In this document: piece after piece, positions 34,958 to 44,120 of the stretch
Layout of the letters: every line of letters starts with the position of its first letter
Position numbering within the stretch: the stretch's first letter is position 1
Assembly: GCA_023150835.1 (NCBI GenBank)
Contig: JAKLKB010000004.1
Span: 1 to 64,000 of the forward strand
DNA: 64,000 nucleotides
Reading direction: 5' to 3'
Source of the DNA: Myxococcota bacterium
GTDB lineage: Bacteria > Myxococcota_C > UBA6777
The notes under the pieces: generated by a model
Database searches by the model: none
What the model saw: only the letters and a program-made list of their open reading frames with translations
What the model was told of the DNA's origin: nothing
Program-made: the position numbers and the translations under genes

Positions 34958-36433
34958 ATGTACCGTTTCCAAGTGTTTGTCTTTTCCTTGGTTGCTTGTC
35001 TTGCTTTTTGTACGCGATTGTCCGCTGAATCCGAACCTTCCGCATCTGCACGAGCGGCCTATCTTCGCTGGCAACGGCTGCTCCAACAAGCCGCGAACTC
35101 CCCGAGCGGCACACCCACTCCATCCAATGATACCGCCCGAACCATCGCCGTCTCGGAGATGCAAGCTGCATCCGATATCCCTGCACGTTGGTGGCTGGCG
35201 ATCTTTCGCGACCCGTCCTACCCTTTGCGCCAGATCGCACAACAAACACTCCGTATCTACGGCCTTCGCGCTCTTCCTGCCTTGCAAAGCGCCCTACAAG
35301 ATCCACATCCTCGCGTCCGCCTCGAAGCAGCCAAGCGGCTCGGAGAGATCGGCCTCCAAGCCCGCGCAGCCATCAGCTCTTTCTCGTTGCACAAAGAGCG
35401 CGAACCCGGTGTGCGCGTTGCCATCCTCGAATCCATCGGCAAGATCGCTCCGCAAGATGCCGTTGAGACCCTTGCGCAAGGCTTGGCCGATCCCTATCCA
35501 CGCGCTCGCCTCGCGGCTGCCGCCTCTTTCGGCAAGATCACGCCGGCCTCTCACGCGCTTCCCCACCTTGAAGCATTGTTGCGAGCCTGTCGCGATCCAC
35601 ACCCCGATACGCGCTTTGCTGCCGCCCAAAGCATCGGACTGTTGCGCCTCTCTCCCTCACAAAGTCTGCCGCACCTGCTCGCTTTGCTTCGCGATCCACA
35701 ATGGCGTATCCAAGCCCAAGCCATCGAAGCCATCGGTGCGTATGGCTCTTTCGCAACATCCGCGATCCGCCCCCTGCTCGACCGACTCCGCAACAAAACA
35801 AGTCCATTGCGCTCCCATGCCGCCCTTGCACTCGCTCAGATCGGCCATCCCGCACGCCAAGCCCTCCCGCTGCTTGTCGAAGAACTCACCCAAGACACCA
35901 GCCTCTCCGTCGTGGTCGATCATCTGATCCAGCCGATGATGCGGCCTTTTTTGATCTTCCGCATCGGAAGCCTCGAACAGCCCTTGTTGTTGATGTTCTC
36001 CTTCACCCGCGCCGTCGCCACCTACCAACACACCGCTCTCCCACCATTGCGCAAAAGCTTCCAACGCTCCACAACACCGCCCTTGTGGCTGCTGTTTGCT
36101 GCGGGTCGCCTTGGCCCCCATGCAGCGGCCCTTTTGCCTTACCTCTTGCGCCTCCCCCACAAATCTCCCCTCGCACACCGTTATCTTCGTCTGTTGGTGA
36201 TCTCCCGCATCGCCCCCAAAGACCGAAAAACCCGCAGCCTTTTACAGCGCTCTCTGCGTGCCAACGAACCGCCCTTGCGCATGGCCGCTGCGGTTGCCCT
36301 CCGATCCATCGGATACACCGACGGCCTCGACACCATCCTCCAAGAAGACACCACCATCCGCAATGCCACCGAACGCACCCTGCGGATGATGCGCGAGCTC
36401 CACACCACCCCCTACCTTTGGCGCGATCTCTGA
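34958..36433 (+). CDS. Exported HEAT-repeat protein
   Basis: This 491-residue protein has a signal peptide (about 1-23, LSAESE). At least nine HEAT/PBS-lyase-type helical repeats follow, with the pattern LQDPHPRVRLEAAKRLGEIG and DPYPRARLAAAASFG (about 75-310), and a further helical region to the end (LRMAAAVALRSIG). Such proteins are protein-binding scaffolds. GAGG lies eight bases before the ATG. The start sits 30 bp after repeat A2. It converges on the M3 peptidase gene with 28 bp between the stops. The partner is unknown. Confidence 0.8.
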   Translation: MYRFQVFVFSLVACLAFCTRLSAESEPSASARAAYLRWQRLLQQAANSPSGTPTPSNDTARTIAVSEMQAASDIPARWWLAIFRDPSYPLRQIAQQTLRIYGLRALPALQSALQDPHPRVRLEAAKRLGEIGLQARAAISSFSLHKEREPGVRVAILESIGKIAPQDAVETLAQGLADPYPRARLAAAASFGKITPASHALPHLEALLRACRDPHPDTRFAAAQSIGLLRLSPSQSLPHLLALLRDPQWRIQAQAIEAIGAYGSFATSAIRPLLDRLRNKTSPLRSHAALALAQIGHPARQALPLLVEELTQDTSLSVVVDHLIQPMMRPFLIFRIGSLEQPLLLMFSFTRAVATYQHTALPPLRKSFQRSTTPPLWLLFAAGRLGPHAAALLPYLLRLPHKSPLAHRYLRLLVISRIAPKDRKTRSLLQRSLRANEPPLRMAAAVALRSIGYTDGLDTILQEDTTIRNATERTLRMMRELHTTPYLWRDL

Positions 36434-36461
36434 GCCTGTTTCGAAAAGCCTTTTTCTGGAT

Positions 36462-38723
36462 CTATTTCAATCCAAGTTCACGATAAAAGGCATCAAAATT
36501 GGGAGCCCGCCCAAGAAAGTTTTGGATCAGCGTGAGGGGTTCGTAGGTGCTTCCGGGTTCGAGGATCCATGTGCGATAGCGGCGTCCCGCGACAGGGTCG
36601 AGGTTTCCGGCCTTTTCAAAGACGGTGTACATATCTTGGGCATAGACCTTGGACCAAAGATAGCCGTAATATCCGGCAGCGTAGCCTGTGAGATGGCCAA
36701 AGCCTGCTGCGGGTCGGATGTTGGGGATGGACTTGACGGGCATAATCGACTGGATGGTTTGATGCCAAAGCGCCGCAGTATCGACGGGTGCAGGTCGTGT
36801 GTGATAAAGCATATCGATGGTGGCAAAGAATAGCTGGCGCGTCCAAAAAAGCCCGCTGATGGCGCGTTTGGAACGGATCATTTGCTCGATGGTGGAATCA
36901 GGGAGGGGCCGTCCTGTGTCGACATGCTTCGAGAGTTTCTTGAGGATGGCGGGTTCCCACACCCAGTTTTCGAGCATCTGAGAGGGGGCTTCCACAAAGT
37001 CGCGTTTGACGCTGGTCCCTGCGATGCTGTTGTAAGGGGCGCGGGTGAGCGTTTGGTGCATGATGTGGCCGAACTCATGAAAGAATGTTTCGACTTCATC
37101 GTGGCTCAACAGAGATTGCTTGCCGGGCAGAGGCTTTTGCCAGTTTCCGACCACGCTCGACACAGGAGTTTGATAGCCACCATCGGGAAGCCGACGCCCG
37201 CCCAAAAAGCCAAAGGCCGCAAAGTGCGTGTATTTTCCGGGGCGAGGGAATAGATCAAGATAAAAGTGAGAGACCAACTGACCTTTTTCGTTGTCATAGA
37301 CGGCGTATAGTCGGACATCAGGATGCCATGCACGAGCAGGTTTGATCTCGGCAAAACGGACGCCGAGCAAGGTTTCGTAGATCGAAAACACCGTCTGGAT
37401 CACATGATCCATCGGGAAATAACGGCGGATGGCTTCATGATCAACCGAATATCGGATCTTTTTGAGCTGATTTGAATAATACCGCCAATCCCAAGGCTCG
37501 ATGCGCTGGGCGGTGGGGATATCTTTTTGTTTGAGCGCAAGCAAAAGCGCGAGTTCCGCGTCCATTTTTTTGCGAAGCTGTGGGCGTAGTTGCTCAAGAA
37601 AATCGAAGACTTGCTTGGGGGTTTTGGCCATGCGTTCTTCGAGGACGTAATGAGCAAAAGTCTTGTAGCCCAAGAGACGGGCAAAACGCTGACGCAGCGC
37701 AAGCATCTGTTCAAGGATCTTGGTGTTGGCTTCGGCTTGGAGATCGAGGCGAGCGATCATGGCGCGTTGACGGGCCGCAGGGACTTGCCCGTTTTGCATC
37801 AAGGCGAGGTAATGGGCGGTCACACGCATGGACATCTGATAACGCCCGTCTTTGCCGCGTTTCATCGTCGCAAGCAAAGCATCCGGCATGCCCTTGAGCT
37901 CGTCGCGTGTAAAAGCCACTTGGGTCTTGTCTTCGCTGAGATTGGACAGAAAGCGCATACTAAGGCGCGAAAGCTGCGCGTTGATCTGAGCGGCCTGTTT
38001 ACTTTTTTCGGGAGGTAGAGCCGCGCCGTTTCGCACAAAAGCCCGTAGATGCTTGCGCATCAGCTGTCGATCGGCTTGCGAAAGCAAGGCAGGATGGGCA
38101 TACAGCGCATCGGCAGCGCGCTTGAGGACTTGGTAGAGATCTGTACGGGCAAAAAGTCGCGATTGAAAAGCGAAGTACTGTTGCAGGCAGCTTTGACAAG
38201 CCTTTCGCTGCGCAGCATCGGGCGAAGCAGATTTCAGGAGGTAGATCGGGCCGATGGCGTCTTCCATCTGGGCAAGGGCCTGTTCAAAGACCAGAAACGT
38301 GGTGTGAAAACTTTCGGTGGTTTGACGGAGGCCACGCGCAGCGAGGCGTTGCATGGCGTCTTGTGTGCGTGCGAGGGTGCGCTGGCAGAGCTCGGCGATC
38401 TGCGCAGGAGCCTGATCGTAGCGCACCGCAGGGTACGGGATCTGGGTGGGGAGAGCCGCAGGAGACTGGGCGATCTGTGCGATAGGATGGGCGGTAGGAG
38501 AGATCGTGCGTGGTTTTTCAGGAGAGGCGGTAGGAGAGGTCGTGCGTGGTTTTTCAGGAGAGGCGGTAGGAGAGGTCGTGCGTGGTTTTTCAGGAGAGGC
38601 GGTCGGCGTCGTGGGCCGTGTGGTGGGTGGATTCGCCACGACAGCAAGCGGAGAAAGCAACAGGGCTGTAATCAACAAGCCGATACAGCGAGAAAAAGAG
38701 CGGGGGTTGTCAAAACGGTGCAT
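36462..38723 (-). CDS. Exported M3-family metallo-oligopeptidase
   Basis: This 753-residue protein has a signal peptide (about 10-32). A Pro/Thr/Ser linker (about 33-75) of 12-residue repeats of the type TTSPTASPEKPR precedes an M3 peptidase domain with the zinc motif HEFGH at about 549-553 and the surrounding FFHEFGHIMHQTLT sequence. Family members (oligopeptidase A, thimet oligopeptidase) cleave short peptides inside a closed channel. Most bacterial ones are cytoplasmic, so the export signal is notable. GAGG lies seven bases before the ATG. It is 89 bp downstream of the beta-propeller-like lipoprotein gene and may be co-transcribed. Confidence 0.9.
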   Translation of the reverse strand: MHRFDNPRSFSRCIGLLITALLLSPLAVVANPPTTRPTTPTASPEKPRTTSPTASPEKPRTTSPTASPEKPRTISPTAHPIAQIAQSPAALPTQIPYPAVRYDQAPAQIAELCQRTLARTQDAMQRLAARGLRQTTESFHTTFLVFEQALAQMEDAIGPIYLLKSASPDAAQRKACQSCLQQYFAFQSRLFARTDLYQVLKRAADALYAHPALLSQADRQLMRKHLRAFVRNGAALPPEKSKQAAQINAQLSRLSMRFLSNLSEDKTQVAFTRDELKGMPDALLATMKRGKDGRYQMSMRVTAHYLALMQNGQVPAARQRAMIARLDLQAEANTKILEQMLALRQRFARLLGYKTFAHYVLEERMAKTPKQVFDFLEQLRPQLRKKMDAELALLLALKQKDIPTAQRIEPWDWRYYSNQLKKIRYSVDHEAIRRYFPMDHVIQTVFSIYETLLGVRFAEIKPARAWHPDVRLYAVYDNEKGQLVSHFYLDLFPRPGKYTHFAAFGFLGGRRLPDGGYQTPVSSVVGNWQKPLPGKQSLLSHDEVETFFHEFGHIMHQTLTRAPYNSIAGTSVKRDFVEAPSQMLENWVWEPAILKKLSKHVDTGRPLPDSTIEQMIRSKRAISGLFWTRQLFFATIDMLYHTRPAPVDTAALWHQTIQSIMPVKSIPNIRPAAGFGHLTGYAAGYYGYLWSKVYAQDMYTVFEKAGNLDPVAGRRYRTWILEPGSTYEPLTLIQNFLGRAPNFDAFYRELGLK
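38505..38612. repeat. 36-bp in-frame minisatellite
   Basis: Three near-identical 36-bp units (GGTTTTTCAGGAGAGGCGGT and flanks) encode the linker repeats of the exported M3 peptidase. Confidence 0.85.
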
Positions 38724-38812
38724 CGTCGATCCTCGATAGGGTTAGGGGGGGCAACAAGCGGCCCGAGCATAACCAAGCAAGGGATCGAGAGCAACAGGGG
38801 CAGAGCTTTTTT

Positions 38813-40237
38813 TCACCAAGCCGGCATACAAGTTTTGCCGTCTTGGGTGAGCATCTTGAGAGCGTCTTGTGGGGTTTGGGCCGTAAAATCGGCAAGAACA
38901 AGATTGTACGCGCCTTGGTTGCTGGCGACGCAAGCAGCCATGCGCTTTGCGTCGGGTGCAAGGGCAAAACTATCGTAAGAGAGTCCTTGCCCGGGCGGAG
39001 GGAGAAGGGGTACAAACTTGCCGTCTTGAAGCGTGACACCGACGATACCTTCGCCGCGAGTATCGGGCTGTCCGTCGTTGTTGGTGTCCCAGCCCGTGGT
39101 GGCTTTGAACAAGATCGCCGAGCCATCGACCGCAAAGATCGGCGTGGCGAGGGCGATCTCGATATCTTGGCTGTTGGCGATCAACTCGTCGCCGTTGCCT
39201 TGTGGGGGAGCGTTGTAACCAAAAAGGCCGCCGTTTCCGCTGGTACAGACGCTATGGACCGCTGCGAGGCGACCTGATACGGGGTGGATGCCGGTGTAGC
39301 CGACGATCTGGCAAGGGGCGGAGGTGGTGTGGATTTGCAGCATACCGCCGTCTGCTGAAACACTCGCGGGGCGGGTCCCTCCGCCGATCTGCCCTTGGTT
39401 TGTAAAGAATTGACCAAAGCTGGTCCAGATCATCTTTCCATCGCCCGACCATTGGGGTTGCGTGAGTTGGAAGCGCAGTCCTTCGAGTTGGCATTGGCCG
39501 ATCGCGGTATTGCAAGCCCGAGGCAACACGCAATCTTTGTTGACGACGCAAGGACCGCCCGTATTGGAGACAGGGATCGGCTGGCTGAGGCGGATCACTT
39601 GGTTGCCGTCGACGCTGATCTTCCAGACGCTTGGGATCTTGACGCCTTGGGTGATCTCGTCGGTTTGTGGCTTATAAAACGCCACCATCGCGATCCACTT
39701 GCGGTCTGGAGACAGCGCAAGCAAGGGGTTTTCTGCTCCACTACCTTCCAAAGCGGGCAATAGGCGCTCTTGCTTGGTTTGGGTGTCGTAGATATATAGC
39801 TTTCCAACGAAACGCTCGCTGTATCGGACAAAAACAAAGCTCGTCGCTGGCAAGGGTATGATCGGCGGGGGATTGTTGTCGGGCTGTGTTTCGGGCTGCT
39901 TTTCGGGATTTGTCGTACCATCGGGATTTGTCGTACCATCGGGATTTGTCGTACCATCGGGATTTGTCGTACCATCGGGATTTGTCGTACCATCTGGGTT
40001 TGTCGTACCGTCTGGGTTTGTCGTACCATCGGGATTTGTGTTTTCTTGGGGGGCTGCGTCTGCGGTGGTTTCAGCGACGGTCTCATTTGCGGCAGGTGGT
40101 GTCCCGCAAGCCGCAAACATCGCCGAGGCAAAGGCGATCAGAGAAACAACCAAAACAGCGCGAGCCATCTTCGACAAGCACAAAGGAAAAGAGAAAAACA
40201 TCGCAGGTCGTTTTGAATGAGGCGGATTCGTCAACAT
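38813..40237 (-). CDS. Lipoprotein with TolB-like beta-propeller features
   Basis: This 474-residue protein has a signal peptide with a long n-region and a lipobox (MFAAC near 50). Seven NPDGTT hexapeptides (18-bp DNA repeats) and a Pro-rich linker follow. The main domain has repeated blade-like motifs such as ALSPDRKWIAMVAF, QPQWSGDGKMIW and ALAPDAKRMAACV, as in TolB/WD40-like propellers. AAGGAG lies eight bases before the ATG at 40237; the frame is open 98 codons further upstream without support. A periplasmic scaffold role is plausible. It lies upstream of the M3 peptidase gene on the same strand. Confidence 0.75.
   Translation of the reverse strand: MLTNPPHSKRPAMFFSFPLCLSKMARAVLVVSLIAFASAMFAACGTPPAANETVAETTADAAPQENTNPDGTTNPDGTTNPDGTTNPDGTTNPDGTTNPDGTTNPDGTTNPEKQPETQPDNNPPPIIPLPATSFVFVRYSERFVGKLYIYDTQTKQERLLPALEGSGAENPLLALSPDRKWIAMVAFYKPQTDEITQGVKIPSVWKISVDGNQVIRLSQPIPVSNTGGPCVVNKDCVLPRACNTAIGQCQLEGLRFQLTQPQWSGDGKMIWTSFGQFFTNQGQIGGGTRPASVSADGGMLQIHTTSAPCQIVGYTGIHPVSGRLAAVHSVCTSGNGGLFGYNAPPQGNGDELIANSQDIEIALATPIFAVDGSAILFKATTGWDTNNDGQPDTRGEGIVGVTLQDGKFVPLLPPPGQGLSYDSFALAPDAKRMAACVASNQGAYNLVLADFTAQTPQDALKMLTQDGKTCMPAW
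39904..40038. repeat. 18-bp in-frame minisatellite
   Basis: Seven copies of the unit GGGATTTGTCGTACCATC (two with TGGG variants) encode NPDGTT repeats on the minus strand. Copies are nearly identical at the DNA level, implying recent expansion. Confidence 0.9.
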
Positions 40238-40837
40238 GACAAAGACTCCTTGGGGTGGAAGAAGTAGAAGCCCGATGCGCAGAGGATGTTGTGATCTTTT
40301 GGAGAGGGCCACGCCAACATAGCGCAAACGGTTCGCAAAAAGCAAGGCGGATGGCCGCGACAGCAAAGAACAGGCCACCGCTTCCCCAAACACCCACCGC
40401 TCCGATCTCGCAAAGCAAACCACGCCCCCAACAGTCGCCCACACACGCAAGATGTCCAAAAGACAGACAGAGCGGTGCCCAACGATTGGACAGTCGGATG
40501 TGGGATGCTCGAACAAAACAACCCGCAACAAGGCATCCTTGTTTCTAACCTATCAGCCCAAAATTGTCCTCGATATATTTCAGCTTGTTATGTATGTTCT
40601 TGTAATCTATCGCGTTCCAATCTGCTGGATCTTTCTTAGGATGCGCTCCGCTCCAAGTCACCCCAAAAGCGGTGTGTTCTAGAACACGGCATACAAGGCC
40701 CCATCGAGGTCAAATCCCGCCTATTCGTGAACGTCCAAGCGAGAGCTTCGTTTGTGGAAAACACCGATTCGCCTCGCCAAGAAAAGAAATGGCGTTCAGG
40801 CTGGGCGATCCGAGGTTTCCACCTTAACCTTGCGCCT

Positions 40838-40866
40838 ATACCCCACAAAACCATCCAACTGCGTCG
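40838..40866 (-). repeat. Family B repeat, left-end fragment B6
   Basis: Read on the minus strand it gives GACGCAGTTGGATGGTTTTG then TGGGGT, identical to the conserved left end of family B. The rest of the element is absent. It directly adjoins A4, mirroring the B4-A2 adjacency. Confidence 0.6.
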
Positions 40867-40867
40867 T

Positions 40868-40979
40868 ACGAAATCCGCTCGTTGTGTGATCGTAAAAATG
40901 TAGGGGCAGACAGGTGTGGCTGCCCAAGAATCGGGCGTCTACGAATGATGCTTTGTGTACACATCACCCGGACATCGTA
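40868..40979 (-). repeat. Family A repeat, copy A4
   Basis: It is 112 bp. On the minus strand it begins ACGATGTCCG and ends CGGATTTCGT. It contains GTAGACGCCCGATTCTTGGG and the hairpin GGGCAG...CTGCCC, and is very similar to A3. Confidence 0.75.
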
Positions 40980-40991
40980 TAAGTCCTACGA

Positions 40992-42629
40992 TTATTTCAA
41001 AAACAGGCAGGGTTGTTCGTCGGTGGTTCCGTTGTTGTTATCATCTTTTTGGTTATTGCAGATCTCGACGGCTTTGCAAGAGGCGGAAGGTTGGCCGTTT
41101 TCGCAAGTATAAGAGCCAAGGATCTTTCCGTTCGGAGAATCCAGCAAGCAAAAGGCATCGACTTTGCCGTCGGGGACGACGTTATCGATCAATCCGTCGC
41201 AGTCGTCGTCTTTGCCGTTGCAGATCTCGGTAAAGGCTTCACAAGTTTCTAGGCCGGTGCCTTTGCAGGCGATCTCTCCGCAGAAGCGGCGAAGACCAAA
41301 AGAGGTGCCATCGACTTCGACACGTTTTTCGCTGTCTTTGTCGCTGCATCCGATGCGAAGGGAGTAATCGGCCTGTGTTCCGGGGAAGTTGTCGATGAAT
41401 CCGTCACAGTCATCATCTTTTCGATTGCATCCTGCGATGGATTCGGCGCGTTGGATATCCCATTGGTCTTTGGCGAAGTCTTCGCCCTTTTCGTTGTACT
41501 TACACGAAGACCACACCAAGACAGCGTCTCGTTTCTCGCAGCGCTGGTAGATCTTGGAACAGCCTTGGTTTGGTTTTTTGGGGATCACACGCAGCGCACA
41601 TTCGCGGATTTGATTTTCCACGCAATCTCCGCATGGATGGGAAGAAGAATCCAGCCCTCCTTCGGCGGTGCATCGGGAGTCGCCTTTGTCGTTGGCGGGT
41701 GTGGTGTCCGTGATGGGTTCTTTCGAGAAGGCTCCGGCCTTTTGCCGAATACAATTTCTCTCGATAGCCACATCGTCGATCTGGCCGTCGCAATCGCCAT
41801 CAAGGCCGCTGCATGGGTTATTTGTCGGCAGGCGAAAGCCTTTGCAAGCGCCCCAAACTCCTTTTTGCGCGGTGTTGCTTTCGGGATCGGGCTCGCAGGC
41901 TTGGATGCCTTGCATACAAAAGGTATAAGGATTTTTCTCATCCAATGGCGTGGTGCTTGGGGTCGCGTCGTTTCGTGACCCGGGATAACAGTAACGAACG
42001 GTCCCGACAGGCCCACAAGGACATTCTTTTGCGGGAGGATCGGGGAGACCGTCGCAATCTTCGTCGGTGCGGGCGCAGCGTTTGAGTTCGTCTTTGATGG
42101 CGCGGACGGTATCGAGAGCAACGGGCGTGATGGCTCCTGTACACGGACTCAGCCCTGCGCCGTTTAAGATGGAGCGGCGTTGCCCAAGGCGACAGTTTCC
42201 TTTGAGGGGCTCTTTGGGCGGATCGGTTGGGTAGCAGGCATGAAGATCTCGAAAAGGATAAGGCTTTCCCGCGCCATCGAGCAGGACCTGCACACAACGC
42301 TTCACAAGACAAGAGTACGGTCCTTTGCGTTGTTCGGCGCGCTCACAACGCGAAGGTTCAAGGCAAAAAACATTTTCTGGATCGACGTTCTCAGGCGTAC
42401 AACTCGGACTGAAGGGGAGATTCGAGGCTTGTGGATGGTTTGCTTTGGCGTCGATCTCGCAAACACGCGGCTGAGCGGCCAGACAGTGCAGCGTGGAGAC
42501 GCCAAGAAGTGCAGAGAAAAACAAGAACAGCCGTCCACGAAGTCGTTGATTCGGGTGGTGGGGGCTGTTCTGCGTTGCAAAAGGGTTCGTGTGTGTTTGT
42601 TTGGACGGGGTGTTGGTGTGGGCGGGCAT
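40992..42629 (-). CDS. Secreted Cys-rich MopE-motif protein
   Basis: This 545-residue protein has an N-terminal Thr/Asn/His-rich stretch and a hydrophobic export segment (about 32-48, ending CLAAQP). A long Cys-rich region carries five DxDxDG metal-binding-type motifs: RTDEDCDG, CSGLDGDCDG, CNRKDDDCDG, CNGKDDDCDG and the C-terminal KDDNNNG. It resembles the large protein at 19935-22043 but lacks its acidic repeats. It has no anchor or sorting tail, so it is probably secreted or periplasmic. The start at 42629 is chosen as the last ATG before the export signal; its ribosome binding site is weak, and the frame is open to 42770. Confidence 0.75.
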   Translation of the reverse strand: MPAHTNTPSKQTHTNPFATQNSPHHPNQRLRGRLFLFFSALLGVSTLHCLAAQPRVCEIDAKANHPQASNLPFSPSCTPENVDPENVFCLEPSRCERAEQRKGPYSCLVKRCVQVLLDGAGKPYPFRDLHACYPTDPPKEPLKGNCRLGQRRSILNGAGLSPCTGAITPVALDTVRAIKDELKRCARTDEDCDGLPDPPAKECPCGPVGTVRYCYPGSRNDATPSTTPLDEKNPYTFCMQGIQACEPDPESNTAQKGVWGACKGFRLPTNNPCSGLDGDCDGQIDDVAIERNCIRQKAGAFSKEPITDTTPANDKGDSRCTAEGGLDSSSHPCGDCVENQIRECALRVIPKKPNQGCSKIYQRCEKRDAVLVWSSCKYNEKGEDFAKDQWDIQRAESIAGCNRKDDDCDGFIDNFPGTQADYSLRIGCSDKDSEKRVEVDGTSFGLRRFCGEIACKGTGLETCEAFTEICNGKDDDCDGLIDNVVPDGKVDAFCLLDSPNGKILGSYTCENGQPSASCKAVEICNNQKDDNNNGTTDEQPCLFLK

Positions 42630-42687
42630 GGTCTCGTCGCTTATCCTAGCGTTGCGGTGCGTTTGGCGAGTATTTCGGACAAAGAGA

Positions 42688-43758
42688 TTAGGGCGAAGTG
42701 ACGGGAGAAAGCAACAGCGTGGGCGCGTTTGGGCCGATGCGACCGAGCGGAAAAGAATCGGTGGGTGCAAGAGTCGACAAGCCGGGCAGAGGCCGCAAGG
42801 TTTCGGATCGGGAACTTTGGGAGAGCGCGTGTCCGATGGCGGCAGCGCCGAGGACGACGACTCCCACAGCGGCTGCGATCACACCCACCGTCAAGAGGGT
42901 CGAAGCCGTATTGAATTCGTTGTTGTATTGTTCGTCTGTGATCGTCTTTGCGGTTTTGGGATCGGAAAGGATGCCGTTGAGTCGGCCTTGTTCGAGCGGG
43001 GCATAGATGATCATGGGGATCGCCGCAGCAAGCACGATCCCACCGACCACATAACCCGCGATCACGAACGGAGGGGTTTGATTCGCGATCACCACATTTT
43101 TTTCAAGGATATTGATCTTGTCTGCGCTGACGTTGACGGTTTTTCCGAGGTCGGGCTTGATCTCGACAGATTGGACTTTTTTGTTGTTGGGAGGAAACAA
43201 CACCTCAACCGTATAGAGTCCCGGGCGTACGGACTCGCTGAACTGTCCAAGAGCTTGGCGGCTGTACTCAACGCCTGTGACAGTGATACGGGCCTCTTCG
43301 TTGCCTGTCAAAACAGCAAGTGGAGCCGCTTTGATCTTGCGCAAAAGCTGATCGGCGAGATTGCGGTTGCTTTCGCAGCGCCCCGAAGCTTTGCACGTAC
43401 CCGAGCGAAAAGACTCCATCAAGAGATCGGCTGCACGGTTTTGAAGGGCTGCTTTGGAGGCTTGATGGGCCGGTTGTTCGGCGGCTTTGGCATAACAGAT
43501 GGCCCCGTTTCGCAGATAGCGATCTTCGAGCAAGTCGCGGAAGTCGTCGCGTTTGCGGGTGCGCAACGTCCCAAGGAGTTTTTTATAACAATCACCCGCT
43601 TGAAGGAAATCGCTCGATTTGTAGTGTTTTTGACAAGCCGCTTCTTCGCCTTGTGCGTGTGCAGAAAAAGGCCCGCACAACCAACACAGCCACAACACCA
43701 GCACAAGATAAGCCCGAAACATCGGCAAAAAGCGAACGAACAACGTAGGTAAAACCAT
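42688..43758 (-). CDS. Exported membrane protein with PEGA-like domain
   Basis: This protein of about 356 residues has a signal peptide (about 12-35, FSAHAQG). A Cys-containing helical region (about 38-150) with TPR-like spacing (SSDFLQAGDCYKKL) is followed by a PEGA-like beta domain (about 155-215: VTGVEYSRQALGQF, VRPGLYTVEVLFPPNNKK). Two transmembrane helices (about 228-250 and 285-308) and a Ser/Pro tail come last. The architecture parallels the protein at 7541-8518. Neither ATG option (43758 or 43722) has a good ribosome binding site; the region just upstream is repeat B5, so the native 5' end may have been displaced. Confidence 0.7.
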   Translation of the reverse strand: MVLPTLFVRFLPMFRAYLVLVLWLCWLCGPFSAHAQGEEAACQKHYKSSDFLQAGDCYKKLLGTLRTRKRDDFRDLLEDRYLRNGAICYAKAAEQPAHQASKAALQNRAADLLMESFRSGTCKASGRCESNRNLADQLLRKIKAAPLAVLTGNEEARITVTGVEYSRQALGQFSESVRPGLYTVEVLFPPNNKKVQSVEIKPDLGKTVNVSADKINILEKNVVIANQTPPFVIAGYVVGGIVLAAAIPMIIYAPLEQGRLNGILSDPKTAKTITDEQYNNEFNTASTLLTVGVIAAAVGVVVLGAAAIGHALSQSSRSETLRPLPGLSTLAPTDSFPLGRIGPNAPTLLLSPVTSP

Positions 43759-43772
43759 CAACAAATCGGAGC

Positions 43773-43926
43773 GACGCAGTAGCCCAAAAAAGCCGTGTTC
43801 GCGCTGTTTCAAGCAAGAGAGTCGTCTGTGTAAAAAACGATGATCTCTTTGCCGATACGGGGTCAAGAGGGCTTCGCCCTCTCGTGGGGTGTTGGGCAAT
43901 GCCCCGCAAAACCTTCCAACTGCGTC
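43773..43926 (-). repeat. Family B repeat, copy B5
   Basis: It is 154 bp with inverted ends GACGCAGT (43773-43780) and ACTGCGTC (43919-43926). On the minus strand it shows GGGGCATTGCCC, CTCTTGACCCCGTATCGG, GCTTGAAACA and CGCGAACACGGCTTTTTTGG. It ends 14 bases upstream of the first ATG of the gene it points into. Confidence 0.8.
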
Positions 43927-44120
43927 ACTCCCAAAGAAAGAAGAAAAAGTAGTGTTGGCAAACGAACGGTAATCCATGATGCGATCCGTCAGAGATGTGA
44001 GGGTTGGCTGCCGTGTGAGTGATGATGGCGACAAGAGATGCGGCGTATAGAGGGAAGTGTAGAGCACAGAAGAAAAAACGCAAGAGGCGTTGGATGCGAG
44101 AGATGGACTCGAAAAAGGCG

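Larger units (their letters stand above)
40238..40991. other. Long intergenic region with repeat fragments
   Basis: About 750 bases separate two minus-strand genes. It holds the left end of a family B repeat (40838-40866) next to family A copy A4. Open frames elsewhere lack ribosome binding sites and protein-like sequence. Confidence 0.5.
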
